DNA from: an uncultured Eubacteriales bacterium
Lineage (GTDB): Bacteria; Bacillota; Clostridia; Christensenellales; Aristaeellaceae
DNA length: 64,000 nucleotides
Direction of reading: 5' to 3'
Assembly (NCBI GenBank): GCA_902785105.1
Contig: CACZXF010000008.1
Span: forward strand, 35,514 to 99,513
In this document: positions 9,551-17,819 of the stretch, one piece after another
Layout: each line of letters opens with the position of its first letter
Position numbering within the stretch: position 1 is the stretch's first letter
The notes under the pieces: generated by a model
What the model saw: the letters and a program-made list of their open reading frames with translations, nothing else
Told to the model about the DNA's origin: nothing
Databases searched by the model: none
Position numbers and translations under genes: made by a program

Positions 9551-9607
9551 CAATTGGGATTTGTTGGGACGTTTGTTTAAGGCCACCTCAACAAATTCCA
9601 ATTTGTC
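9551..9607. repeat. Minimal copy of the palindromic repeat arms
   Basis: CAATTGGGATTTGTTGGGAC on the left and its imperfect complement CAACAAATTCCAATTTGTC on the right, with only about 20 bases between. It looks like the terminal arms of the repeat family without the GC hairpins. It sits in the 154-base gap before the DUF308 gene. I see no clear promoter in that gap. Confidence 0.6.
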
Positions 9608-9680
9608 AGAAGAATAATATAGTTACATTTTATCTTCACATTTCCGAGTATGACGACAATAGTATCAGGAGGAAAACAAT

Positions 9681-10202
9681 ATGTTTGTTTTGAGTATAAT
9701 CATGGGTATCTTAATGATCATCGGCGGCTTTTCCTGCATGTTTACGCCTCTGGCGACATTTTTACAGACCGGTATATACATTGGCGTGATGATGTTTGTC
9801 TACGGCGTAATAGGAATTGCTCGCGGCATCAGACGGGAAGCCCAGACGCTGGAGGTCGTCTTCGCGGTGCTTGCGCTGATCGTGGGTCTGATCTCCATCT
9901 TCCGTCCGGGCAGCACGCTGATATTTGACGGCATAATCCTCAATCTGATCGCAGTCTGGTATGTGGCCCAGGGCATCAGCTCCATCGTATTGGCATTTCA
10001 GACCAGAGAACAGTTCAGCGGGTGGGTTTTGATACTGATTACGGGCATACTGAGCCTGGTACTGGGTATTTATTCCTTTGCCCACCCGATGGTGACCGCC
10101 CTTACCGCAGGCATACTGATCGGCATGTACTTCGTTGAAACCGGCATCAATATGATCGCTTTGGCAGTGGCCGCAAATTCCATCCAATCGTATCGACGCT
10201 AA
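9681..10202 (+). CDS. DUF308/HdeD-like membrane protein
   Basis: A 173-residue integral membrane protein with about six hydrophobic helices and short loops (for example LSIIMGILMIIGGFSCMF and ILILITGILSLVLGIYSF). The G/I-rich helix pairs are typical of the HdeD/DUF308 family, whose E. coli member is linked to acid resistance; the Clostridial members have no proven role. CAGGAGG lies 9 bases upstream of the ATG. A terminator-like hairpin follows the stop. It shares a direction with the flavodiiron gene but is separated from it by a repeat, so co-transcription is uncertain. Confidence 0.8.
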   Translation: MFVLSIIMGILMIIGGFSCMFTPLATFLQTGIYIGVMMFVYGVIGIARGIRREAQTLEVVFAVLALIVGLISIFRPGSTLIFDGIILNLIAVWYVAQGISSIVLAFQTREQFSGWVLILITGILSLVLGIYSFAHPMVTALTAGILIGMYFVETGINMIALAVAANSIQSYRR

Positions 10203-10215
10203 TCCAGATTTTTAT

Positions 10216-10260
10216 ACCCGTTCGCGTGGAAGCTCCACCCGTGAACGGGTTTTATTTTTA
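10216..10260 (+). terminator. Rho-independent terminator after the DUF308 gene
   Basis: An ACCCGTTC...GAACGGGT stem with an inner GTGGA/TCCAC pairing, followed by TTTTATTTTTA. It separates the DUF308 gene from the histidine operon. Confidence 0.8.
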
Positions 10261-10295
10261 TTTAATATACTTTCCATGCAGTCCGGCGCAAAATC

Positions 10296-10304
10296 TGATA
10301 TAAT
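10296..10304 (+). promoter_or_regulatory. Possible upstream extended -10 promoter of the his operon
   Basis: TGATATAAT is an extended -10 element. No good -35 box lies at the expected distance. If it is used, the his leader is about 80 bases long and includes the palindrome at 10340-10357. Confidence 0.45.
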
Positions 10305-10336
10305 GCTATAGGTATGGTTTATTAACAGGAGTTACG

Positions 10337-10365
10337 TTGACTTTAGTATGCTAAAGTACTAAAAT
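10337..10365 (+). promoter_or_regulatory. His operon promoter with operator in the spacer
   Basis: TTGACT (10337-10342), a 17-base spacer, then TAAAAT (10360-10365). The spacer and -35 contain the palindrome ACTTTAG-TATG-CTAAAGT (10340-10357), which overlaps a second pairing TTTAGTA (10342-10348) with TACTAAA (10357-10363). A protein bound here would block RNA polymerase. TrpR-related YerC/HisR repressors control his operons in many Firmicutes and are the obvious candidates, but this is inference; no regulator gene is in the window. Confidence 0.65.
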
Positions 10366-10393
10366 ATCGTATCATCAAGCATGGAGGTCTGCT

Positions 10394-11485
10394 ATGACCA
10401 TGAATCCTTTGGGCTATCCGCTGAAGCGCGAGGAGCGCGTGCTGTTTGGGCTTCGGGCGTTGTATCAGCGGCACGGCTACCGGCAATACAAGATGGGCAA
10501 GTTTGAGGAATACGACCTCTATGCCCGGAACAAAGATTTTCTGGTGTCCGACGGCATCATCACCTTTACGGACACGGACGGGCGGCTGATGGCCTTAAAG
10601 CCGGACGTGACGCTCTCCATCATCAAAAATACGAAGGATGTGGAAGATCAGGTTCAGAAGGTCTGCTATTCCGAAAACGTCTACCGCATTTCCGGCTCCA
10701 CCCGTCAGTTCAAGGAGCTGATGCAGACGGGGCTGGAGTGCATCGGCGATGTGGATCTATACAGCCTCTGCGAGGTCATCGCGCTGGCGGCGGAGAGCCT
10801 GGATCTGATCGACGCGGACAACGTGCTGGAGCTGTCCCACATGGGCGTGGTGTCCGCGCTGGTCAATACGCTGGATCTTGACCCGGACGAGCGCGCGGCG
10901 GCGCTTCAGTGCATCGGCGAGAAGAACATCGACGGGCTGAAGAAGCTGTGCCCCGGAAAGGACGTCGCGGGGGTGGAGAAACTGATCTCCGCTCATGGCG
11001 CGCCGAAAGCGGTCATTGAGGCATTGAGGCCCTTCTGCGGCCAGGGGCTGGCGAAGGCGGCGCTGGACGAGCTGGAGACGGTGACCCGGCTGCTGAACCG
11101 GCACAATGTGCAGTTGGACTTCTCCATCGTCAACGATATGAACTATTACAACGGCATCGTGTTTCAGGGCTACATCCACGGAATTCCCACAGGCGTGCTG
11201 TCTGGCGGGCAGTATGACCGGCTGATGCAGCGGATGGGCCGGGAATCCCGGGCCGTGGGCTTCGCCATCTACATGGACCTGCTGGAACGGCTGGATAAGG
11301 AGTCGCGGCCCTATGATGTGGACGTGCTGCTGCTCTACGACGCCTCGGCGGACGTGGCGGCGCTTTCGCAGGCGGTTGAAGTGCTGACCAAAGACGGAAG
11401 CACCGTTACCGCTCAAAGGGCCATTCCCGACAAGCTGAAATACAGGAAGCTCGTGAAATTTGAAGGAGGGAAGATCATTGATTAA
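10394..11485 (+). CDS. hisZ: ATP phosphoribosyltransferase regulatory subunit
   Basis: HisZ is a catalytically inactive paralogue of histidyl-tRNA synthetase. It joins the short form of HisG to give a histidine-sensitive ATP phosphoribosyltransferase, step 1 of histidine synthesis. The class II synthetase-like fold is shown by RVLFGLRALYQRHGYRQY, the motif-2 relative MALKPDVTLSI, and the late GGQYDRLMQRMG segment. Length 363 residues, short for a synthetase because the anticodon domain is reduced. GGAGGT lies upstream of the ATG. It is first in the operon and overlaps the hisG start, which fits its role as the HisG partner. Confidence 0.93.
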   Translation: MTMNPLGYPLKREERVLFGLRALYQRHGYRQYKMGKFEEYDLYARNKDFLVSDGIITFTDTDGRLMALKPDVTLSIIKNTKDVEDQVQKVCYSENVYRISGSTRQFKELMQTGLECIGDVDLYSLCEVIALAAESLDLIDADNVLELSHMGVVSALVNTLDLDPDERAAALQCIGEKNIDGLKKLCPGKDVAGVEKLISAHGAPKAVIEALRPFCGQGLAKAALDELETVTRLLNRHNVQLDFSIVNDMNYYNGIVFQGYIHGIPTGVLSGGQYDRLMQRMGRESRAVGFAIYMDLLERLDKESRPYDVDVLLLYDASADVAALSQAVEVLTKDGSTVTAQRAIPDKLKYRKLVKFEGGKIID

Positions 11486-12104
11486 CGTGGCGCTGCCCAA
11501 GGGGCGGCTGGGCGAGAAGGTCTATGCCATGTTCGCCGCCGCGGGCTATGAATGTCCCTCCATACTGGAAAACAATCGAAAGCTGATCTTTGAAAACGAG
11601 GCAGCGGGGGTGCGCTACTTCTGGGTAAAGCCCTCGGACGTGGCGATCTACGTCGAGCGCGGCGCGGCGGACATCGGCGTGGCGGGCAAGGACATATTGC
11701 TGGAATACCGGCCTGACGTCTATGAATTGTTGGATCTGAACCTCGGCAGGTGCCGCATGGCCGTGGCCGCGAAGAAGGACTTCCGGGACGACACAGAAAA
11801 GACGCTGCGCGTCGCCACAAAGTTCACCCGCATCGCCCGTGAATACTACGCGGGGCTGGGGCGGGACATCGACATCATCCATCTGAACGGCTCCATCGAA
11901 ATCGCGCCCATCCTGGGCCTGTCGGATGTCATCGTGGACATCGTGGAGACGGGCAAGACGTTACTGGAAAACAACCTTGAGCCGGTGGAGACCATCGTGC
12001 CCATTTCGGCGCGGCTCATCGCCAACAAAGCCAGCTTCAAATTCAACGCTTCTACCATAGAGGCCATCGCGGAAGGGCTGAAAGGACAGATCAAGTATGA
12101 TTAG
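11478..12104 (+). CDS. hisG: ATP phosphoribosyltransferase, short-form catalytic subunit
   Basis: Condenses ATP with PRPP to start histidine synthesis. At 208 residues it is the short HisG type, lacking the C-terminal regulatory domain and needing HisZ, which is encoded just before it. Conserved parts include NVALPKGRLGEKV at the start, ADIGVAGKDILLE, and the PRPP-loop region DVIVDIVETGKTLLENNLEP. I chose the TTG at 11478 because it lies 7 bases after AAGGAGGG and gives the normal N-terminus; an upstream in-frame TTG at 11460 precedes the ribosome site. It overlaps hisZ by 8 bases and hisD by 8. Confidence 0.94.
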   Translation: MINVALPKGRLGEKVYAMFAAAGYECPSILENNRKLIFENEAAGVRYFWVKPSDVAIYVERGAADIGVAGKDILLEYRPDVYELLDLNLGRCRMAVAAKKDFRDDTEKTLRVATKFTRIAREYYAGLGRDIDIIHLNGSIEIAPILGLSDVIVDIVETGKTLLENNLEPVETIVPISARLIANKASFKFNASTIEAIAEGLKGQIKYD

Positions 12105-13368
12105 GATCATGAAATACGGCGAGGTCGCCAACGAGGATATTTTCGCCCGTGTAGTGCCGGAGGTGGACGTTCAGAAGATCGTTTCGGACATCATCGCGGA
12201 CGTTCGCGCCCGGGGTGACGTCGCTCTAAAGGAATACTGCGCGAAATTCGACGGAGTGAAGCTGGACAATCTGGAGGTCTCCGCCGACGAGCTGGAGGAG
12301 GCCCTCTGGCAGGTGGAGCCGGAGTTTATCGAGGTGCTTGAAACCGCCGCAGCGAACATCCGTCAGTTCCACGAAAAGCAGGTGCGCAACAGCTTCATCA
12401 TCACCGAGCGCGAGGGCGTGGTGATGGGCCAGAAGGTGACGCCGCTGGATCGGGTGGGCCTGTACGTCCCCGGTGGCACGGCGGCTTATCCGTCCACGGT
12501 GCTGATGGATGCCATCCCCGCGAAGATCGCTGGGTGTAAGGAGATCGTCATCACCACCCCGCCGGGGAAGGATGGTAAGATCAATCCCGCCATACTGGCC
12601 GCCGCCAAGGTGGCCGGGGTGAACCGCGTATTCAAGATGGGCGGCGCCCAAGCTGTGGCGGCGCTGGCCTATGGCACAAAGACCATCCCCTGCGTGGACA
12701 AGATCGTCGGCCCCGGCAATGCCTTTGTGGCCGAGGCGAAGAAGCAGGTGTTCGGGCGGGTCGCCATCGACATGATCGCGGGGCCCAGTGAAATCCTCGT
12801 GGTGGCCGACGGGAACAGCAATCCCCGCCACGTCGCCGCCGACCTGCTGAGCCAGGCCGAGCACGACAAGCTGGCCTCTGCCGTGCTGGTTACGGATTCC
12901 ATGGCACTGGCCGAGGCCGTCCGGGATGAGATCGAGCGGCAGGTGCGGCTGCTGCCCAGGGTGGAGATCGCCTCGGCGTCCATCGACAAGAACGGCAAGA
13001 TCATCGTCGCGGATACTTTGGATAAGGCCATCGACATCGCCAACGCCCTGGCCCCGGAGCACCTCGAATTGTGCGTTGACAATCCCTTCGACTATCTGGA
13101 CAAGGTACGCCACGCCGGCTCCATCTTCATGGGCCGAAGCTGCCCCGAGGCACTGGGCGACTATCTGGCAGGTCCCAACCACACCCTGCCCACCGGCGGC
13201 ACCGCCCGGTTCTACAGCCCGCTGTCCGTGGACGATTTCGTCAAGAAGTCCCAGTACACCTACTTCACTCGGGATGCCCTCGCCGCCGTCAAGGACAAGG
13301 TGGCCATGTTCGCGGAGAAGGAAGGGCTTTCGGGACACGCGCGGAGCGTGCTGACGCGGTTCGAATAA
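12097..13368 (+). CDS. hisD: Histidinol dehydrogenase
   Basis: A zinc enzyme that oxidises L-histidinol to L-histidine in two NAD-dependent steps, the last reactions of the pathway. The 423-residue protein has family length and signatures: LDRVGLYVPGGTAAYPSTVL, IDMIAGPSEILVVAD, LLSQAEHDKLASAVLVT with the catalytic glutamate/histidine region, and the C-terminal NHTLPTGGTARFYSPLSVDDF. The start ATG overlaps hisG; a second in-frame ATG lies 12 bases on. The preceding enzyme, histidinol-phosphatase, is not encoded in this operon. Confidence 0.96.
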   Translation: MIRIMKYGEVANEDIFARVVPEVDVQKIVSDIIADVRARGDVALKEYCAKFDGVKLDNLEVSADELEEALWQVEPEFIEVLETAAANIRQFHEKQVRNSFIITEREGVVMGQKVTPLDRVGLYVPGGTAAYPSTVLMDAIPAKIAGCKEIVITTPPGKDGKINPAILAAAKVAGVNRVFKMGGAQAVAALAYGTKTIPCVDKIVGPGNAFVAEAKKQVFGRVAIDMIAGPSEILVVADGNSNPRHVAADLLSQAEHDKLASAVLVTDSMALAEAVRDEIERQVRLLPRVEIASASIDKNGKIIVADTLDKAIDIANALAPEHLELCVDNPFDYLDKVRHAGSIFMGRSCPEALGDYLAGPNHTLPTGGTARFYSPLSVDDFVKKSQYTYFTRDALAAVKDKVAMFAEKEGLSGHARSVLTRFE

Positions 13369-13388
13369 ATGCGACGGGAGTGTTTGCC

Positions 13389-14447
13389 ATGAGCCGGTAT
13401 CTCATCGATCAATACCAGTCCCTTGAGGTCTACGTCCCCGGCGAGCAGCCGCGGGACATGCAATATGTAAAGCTGAACACCAATGAAAGCCCCTATCCTC
13501 CCTCCCCCGCCGTGATCGACGCGGTGACAAAAGAAGCAGGACGCTTACAGCTCTATTCCGACCCCACTTTGATGGAGCTTCGGGAGGCCATCGCGGGCCT
13601 GTACGGCGTGAAGCGGGAAAACGTCTACGCCTCCAACGGCTCCGACGACATACTGAACTTCGCCTTCATGGCCTTCGCGGGCAAGGGCGGCAGGGCATAT
13701 TTCCCGGACATCAGCTACGGTTTTTACAAGGTGTTCGGCGACCTGCATGGTGTGAATTATACCACCATCCCGCTGGAGGAAGATTTCTCTATCGACCCCG
13801 AAAAGTATCATAATCTCGACGGGCTGGTGGTCATCGCCAACCCCAACGCGCCCACGGGCGTGGCGCTTTCGGTGGAAGAGATCGAGGGGATCGTGAAGTC
13901 CAATCCGAACAATGTCGTTTTAATTGACGAAGCCTATGTGGACTTCGGCGGGGAATCCTGCGTGGGACTGACAACGAAATATGATAACCTGCTGGTGTGC
14001 CAGACCTTCTCCAAGTCCCGCAGCATGGCCGGCGCTCGGCTGGGCTTCGCCATCGCCGACGCGGGGCTCATCGGCGATCTGGACAGGATTCGCAATACCA
14101 CCAACCCCTACAACGTCAACCGCATGACGCTGTCGGCGGGTGTGGCGGCCATCCAAGACAACGATTATTACATGGACAACTGCCGCAAAATCGAGGCCAC
14201 CCGTGCCGAGACCGTGCGCCGCCTGGAGGGGCTGGGCTTCACCGTCATACCGTCCAAGGCCAACTTCATTTTTGCGAAATCGGACAAGGTTGACGGCGGG
14301 ACGCTGTATAGGGAATTGAAATCGCGGGGCGTACTGGTGCGGCACTTTGAGAGTCCGCGCATCAAGGATTTCAACCGCATCACCATCGGCACGCCGGAGC
14401 AGATGGACGTGCTCGTTACAAAAATCAAGGAAATTCTGGGGGTGTGA
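13389..14447 (+). CDS. hisC: Histidinol-phosphate aminotransferase
   Basis: A PLP-dependent fold-type I aminotransferase that converts imidazole-acetol phosphate and glutamate to histidinol phosphate. Seen: KLNTNESPYPPSP at the N-terminus (typical of HisC), the NPNAPTGVALS cofactor segment, LIDEAYVDFG, and the lysine motif TFSKSRSMAGARLGF that forms the Schiff base. 352 residues. ATG 13389 is 8 bases after CGGGAG; an earlier GTG at 13380 overlaps that site and is less likely. Only 20 bases separate it from hisD. Confidence 0.95.
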   Translation: MSRYLIDQYQSLEVYVPGEQPRDMQYVKLNTNESPYPPSPAVIDAVTKEAGRLQLYSDPTLMELREAIAGLYGVKRENVYASNGSDDILNFAFMAFAGKGGRAYFPDISYGFYKVFGDLHGVNYTTIPLEEDFSIDPEKYHNLDGLVVIANPNAPTGVALSVEEIEGIVKSNPNNVVLIDEAYVDFGGESCVGLTTKYDNLLVCQTFSKSRSMAGARLGFAIADAGLIGDLDRIRNTTNPYNVNRMTLSAGVAAIQDNDYYMDNCRKIEATRAETVRRLEGLGFTVIPSKANFIFAKSDKVDGGTLYRELKSRGVLVRHFESPRIKDFNRITIGTPEQMDVLVTKIKEILGV

Positions 14448-14451
14448 CGCC

Positions 14452-15039
14452 ATGCGCGAGGCAGAGATCACCCGCCGCACGGCGGAGACAGACATCCATT
14501 TGAAATTGAAACTGGACGGCACGGGCAAATCGGAGATCGACACCGGCTGCGGCTTCATGAACCACATGCTGACGCTGTTTGCCAGACACGGGCGCTTTGA
14601 TTTGAATGTGAAATGCCTGGGCGACACTGACGTGGACGACCACCACAGCGTGGAGGACATCGGCATCTGCCTGGGGCAGGCGTTTGCGCAGGCGCTGGGC
14701 GACATGGGCGGCATCTGCCGCTACGGCAGTACCATCCTCCCCATGGACGAGGCGCTGATGCTGACCGCCGTGGACATCTCGGGGCGGGCCCATCTGAGCT
14801 ACGAGGCGAACATCCCGACCCAGAAGATCGGCACCTTCGACACCGAACTGGTCAAGGAATTTTGGCTGGGCTTTGTGCGCAAGGCCAATGTGACGCTGCA
14901 CATCCGCCAGCTCGCTGGGGAGAACAGCCACCACATCGTCGAGGGCATGTTCAAATCCGCCGCCCGCACCTTCCGCGCTGCCTGTGCGGTGGACGCGGCG
15001 CTGAACGGGGAGATCCCGTCCACGAAGGGAGTATTATGA
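14452..15039 (+). CDS. hisB: Imidazoleglycerol-phosphate dehydratase
   Basis: A Mn-dependent enzyme that dehydrates imidazoleglycerol phosphate. The 195-residue single-function form is present, without the phosphatase domain found in the enteric fusion. Metal-binding histidine clusters are visible: GCGFMNHMLTLFARH, DVDDHHSVEDIGICLG, and the repeat-related GENSHHIVEGMFKSAARTF. It starts 4 bases after the hisC stop and overlaps hisH by TATGA. Because no HisN, HisJ or HisK type phosphatase lies nearby, that step must be encoded elsewhere. Confidence 0.96.
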   Translation: MREAEITRRTAETDIHLKLKLDGTGKSEIDTGCGFMNHMLTLFARHGRFDLNVKCLGDTDVDDHHSVEDIGICLGQAFAQALGDMGGICRYGSTILPMDEALMLTAVDISGRAHLSYEANIPTQKIGTFDTELVKEFWLGFVRKANVTLHIRQLAGENSHHIVEGMFKSAARTFRAACAVDAALNGEIPSTKGVL

Positions 15040-15656
15040 TCGCGATTATTGATTACGGGGTGGGCAACCTGTTTTCGCTGTCCCACTCCCTGACCCACAT
15101 CGGCGCGGAGGTTACTGTCACCGGTGGCGCGGAGGTCATCCGGAGGGCTGATAAGGTGATACTGCCCGGCGTCGGGGCCTTCGGCGACGCGGCGAAAAAG
15201 CTGCGGGAAACCGGGCTGGATGTCGTCGTGAAGGACGCCGCCGCCGCGGGCACACCGGTGATGGGCATATGTCTGGGGATGCAGTTGCTGTTGGATAAAT
15301 CCTATGAGTTCGGCGAGCACGCGGGCCTCGGGCTGATTCCCGGCGAAGTGCGGCCCATCGCCGAGGTCATTCCTGCTGACTATAAAATTCCCCACATCGG
15401 CTGGAACCGGCTGGACATCGCCCGCCCCCACCCCATCTTCAAGAGAATCAAAGAGGGCGACTGCGTGTATTTCGTCCACTCCTACTATGGCGCAAAGTGC
15501 GACGCCTCCGTCATCGCCACCGCCGAGTACGGCGCGAATCTCACCGCCGCCGTGGCGAAGGGGAACGTCTGCGGCTGTCAGTTCCACCCAGAGAAGAGCG
15601 GCGACGTGGGGCTGGGGATACTTAAATCCTTCTGCGAATGGAGGGGCGAGGCATGA
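15036..15656 (+). CDS. hisH: Imidazole glycerol phosphate synthase, glutaminase subunit
   Basis: A class I glutamine amidotransferase that passes ammonia to HisF. The triad is visible: the nucleophile in GICLGMQLL and the His-Glu pair in CQFHPEKSGDVG. It starts IAIIDYGVGNLFSLSHSL, typical of HisH, and has 206 residues. The ATG at 15036 overlaps the hisB stop, and its own stop overlaps the hisA ATG. Confidence 0.96.
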   Translation: MIAIIDYGVGNLFSLSHSLTHIGAEVTVTGGAEVIRRADKVILPGVGAFGDAAKKLRETGLDVVVKDAAAAGTPVMGICLGMQLLLDKSYEFGEHAGLGLIPGEVRPIAEVIPADYKIPHIGWNRLDIARPHPIFKRIKEGDCVYFVHSYYGAKCDASVIATAEYGANLTAAVAKGNVCGCQFHPEKSGDVGLGILKSFCEWRGEA

Positions 15657-16369
15657 ACATCTTTCCCGCCATCGATTTATACGGTGGTCAGGCTGTGCGG
15701 CTCTACAAAGGCGACTATCAGCAGATGACGGTTTACGACCCCGACCCGCTGAACACGGCGAAGAAGTTCGAGGCCGCTGGGGCGAAGTACCTGCACATGG
15801 TGGATTTGGAAGGGGCCAAGACCGGCGGCACGCCCAACGCGGCCACCATAAAGCGCATAGTGAAAAATACAGGCTTATTTGTCGAGCTGGGCGGCGGCAT
15901 TCGGGACATGGACGTAATCGAAAAGTATCTGTCCATCGGCGTCAGGCGTGTGATTCTGGGCACGGCGGCCATCACGGGCGGTGATTTCGTCCAGCGGGCC
16001 GTTGAGAAATATGGCGACGCCATCGCCGTAGGCGCGGATGTGCGCGACGGGTTCATCTCCATCAAGGGCTGGACGGAGCAGAGCGACATGACGCTGGATC
16101 AGTTCATGGAGAAGTTTCAGAAGATCGGCGTGAAAACCGTCATCTGCACCGACATCAGCCGCGACGGCGCCATGCGGGGCACCAACCGGGCGCTGTACGC
16201 GGATTTGCAGAAGAAGTATCATATGGACATCATCGCTTCGGGTGGGGTCTCCACGCTGGAGGACATCGAGGCCTTGAAGGCTATGGACCTGTATGGGGCC
16301 ATCATCGGCAAGGCGTATTACACCGGGGCCATCGACTTGAAAAAGGCATTGGAGGTGGCGCGGGCATGA
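15653..16369 (+). CDS. hisA: ProFAR isomerase (phosphoribosylformimino-AICAR-P isomerase)
   Basis: A (beta/alpha)8 barrel isomerase for step 4 of histidine synthesis. The two catalytic aspartates are in NIFPAIDLYGGQAVRL at the N-terminus and VICTDISRDGAMRGTN in the second half. Phosphate-binding glycine motifs are VELGGGIRD and IIASGGVST. 238 residues. The ATG at 15653 overlaps the hisH stop; it overlaps hisF at its 3' end. Confidence 0.96.
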   Translation: MNIFPAIDLYGGQAVRLYKGDYQQMTVYDPDPLNTAKKFEAAGAKYLHMVDLEGAKTGGTPNAATIKRIVKNTGLFVELGGGIRDMDVIEKYLSIGVRRVILGTAAITGGDFVQRAVEKYGDAIAVGADVRDGFISIKGWTEQSDMTLDQFMEKFQKIGVKTVICTDISRDGAMRGTNRALYADLQKKYHMDIIASGGVSTLEDIEALKAMDLYGAIIGKAYYTGAIDLKKALEVARA

Positions 16370-17124
16370 TCACAAAGCGCATCATCCCCTGTCTGGACGT
16401 GAAGGACGGGCGCGTGGTGAAGGGCGTCAATTTCCTGGGTCTGGCAGATGTGTCCAGCCCGGTGAAGCTGGCGGAATACTACAGCCAGTGCGGCGCGGAT
16501 GAGCTGGTGTTTTACGACATCACCGCCTCCGCGGAAGGAAGGGCGCTGTTCACTGACATACTGCGGCAGGTGGCCGAGCGGGTGTTCATACCGCTGACCG
16601 TCGGGGGCGGCATAAACACGGTAGCCGATTTTGACCGGGTGTTGAAGTGCGGCGCGGACAAGGTTTCTGTCAACTCCGGGGCCATCCGCAATCCCGATTT
16701 GATCCCTGCCGCCGCTGAGCGCTATGGCAGCCAGTGCGTGGTGATCTCGGCGGACGTCAAGCGCGTGGACGGCGAATTTCGCGTATTCGCCAAGGGCGGG
16801 CGCGAGGACACGGGCATGGAGGCCATCTCGTGGATTAAAAAATGTGTGGACAACGGCGCGGGCGAGGTAGTACTCAATTCCATCGACACCGACGGCGTGA
16901 AGGGCGGCTTTGACCTGGAAATGCTGAAGGCGGTTTGCGATGCGGTCAGCGTGCCGGTGATCGCCTCCGGCGGCGCGGGCGGCGTACAGGATTTCGTGAC
17001 GCTGTTCAACACACTCCCCAAGGTGGACGCGGGTCTGGCCGCCTCCATATTCCACTTCGGCGAGGTCCAGATCCCCGATTTGAAAAAGGCATTGCGCGCA
17101 AACGGCATCAATGTGAGGTTATGA
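16366..17124 (+). CDS. hisF: Imidazole glycerol phosphate synthase, cyclase subunit
   Basis: The cyclase half of IGP synthase. It uses ammonia from HisH to make IGP and AICAR. Barrel signature [18 protein letters not shown] with the first catalytic aspartate, then [23 protein letters not shown] with the second aspartate, and VIASGGAGG. 252 residues, normal length. ATGA overlaps join it to hisA and to hisIE. Confidence 0.97.
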   Translation: MITKRIIPCLDVKDGRVVKGVNFLGLADVSSPVKLAEYYSQCGADELVFYDITASAEGRALFTDILRQVAERVFIPLTVGGGINTVADFDRVLKCGADKVSVNSGAIRNPDLIPAAAERYGSQCVVISADVKRVDGEFRVFAKGGREDTGMEAISWIKKCVDNGAGEVVLNSIDTDGVKGGFDLEMLKAVCDAVSVPVIASGGAGGVQDFVTLFNTLPKVDAGLAASIFHFGEVQIPDLKKALRANGINVRL

Positions 17125-17780
17125 ATATGATTGATATCAATACCCTGAAATTCGACGAAAAAGGCCTGATTCCCGCCATCGTGGTGGATGCGGAGAGCAA
17201 GAAGGTGCTCACGTTGGCCTACATGAACCGGGAGAGCCTGCAAATCTCCATGGAAAAGCAACTCACCTGCTTTTGGAGCCGTTCCCGCCATGAGCTGTGG
17301 CTGAAGGGCGAGACCAGCGGCAATTATCAGCACATCGTCTCCATCACCGCCGACTGCGATAAGGACGCGCTGGTGATCGAGGTCAACAAGGACGGCCCCG
17401 CCTGCCATCTGGGCACGGAGTCCTGCTTCACCAATCCAGTCTTTGAATCCGACGAGAACCACGCCTTCACCCTTGAAGGGCTCATGAAGCTCATCGAGGG
17501 CCGCCGCACCGAGAAGAAGGAAGGCAGTTACACCACCTACCTCTTTGAGAAAGGTATCGACAAGATCCTCAAGAAGGTCGGCGAGGAATCCACCGAGGTC
17601 ATCATCGCCGGCAAGGCCGGGGACAAGGCCGAGACTATCTATGAAATCGCCGATCTGACCTACCACGTGATGGTGCTGATGATCCAGATGGGCATTTCCC
17701 TGGACGACATCCACAAGGAACTTGCTTCCCGCCACGTCATCGACCACAAGGTAAAGCAGGAGAAAATGACAGGAAAATAA
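17121..17780 (+). CDS. hisIE: Bifunctional phosphoribosyl-AMP cyclohydrolase / phosphoribosyl-ATP diphosphatase
   Basis: A fused enzyme for steps 2 and 3. The N-terminal cyclohydrolase domain (residues about 10-115) has [12 protein letters not shown], the [16 protein letters not shown] signature, DCDKDALVI and a [10 protein letters not shown] zinc site. The C-terminal MazG-like diphosphatase (about 120-205) has [15 protein letters not shown] and the helical [16 protein letters not shown] 17121 overlaps the hisF stop; another in-frame ATG lies at 17127. It closes the operon right before a strong terminator. Confidence 0.96.
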   Translation: MNMIDINTLKFDEKGLIPAIVVDAESKKVLTLAYMNRESLQISMEKQLTCFWSRSRHELWLKGETSGNYQHIVSITADCDKDALVIEVNKDGPACHLGTESCFTNPVFESDENHAFTLEGLMKLIEGRRTEKKEGSYTTYLFEKGIDKILKKVGEESTEVIIAGKAGDKAETIYEIADLTYHVMVLMIQMGISLDDIHKELASRHVIDHKVKQEKMTGK

Positions 17781-17781
17781 T

Positions 17782-17819
17782 AAAAAGACTGGCCGACGCG
17801 TATGTCGGCCAGTCTTTTT
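17782..17819. terminator. Bidirectional terminator between hisIE and the DUF445 gene
   Basis: A perfect 16-base stem, AAAAAGACTGGCCGAC paired with GTCGGCCAGTCTTTTT, around the loop GCGTAT. It has a T-run in both directions and serves both convergent genes; it overlaps the last codon of the DUF445 gene. Confidence 0.95.

Noticed and set aside
14347-15039. Longer hisB frame starting inside hisC
   Set aside because: The normal IGP dehydratase N-terminus begins at ATG 14452; the extension is hisC sequence in another frame. The same reasoning was used for the starts of hisH, hisA and hisIE.
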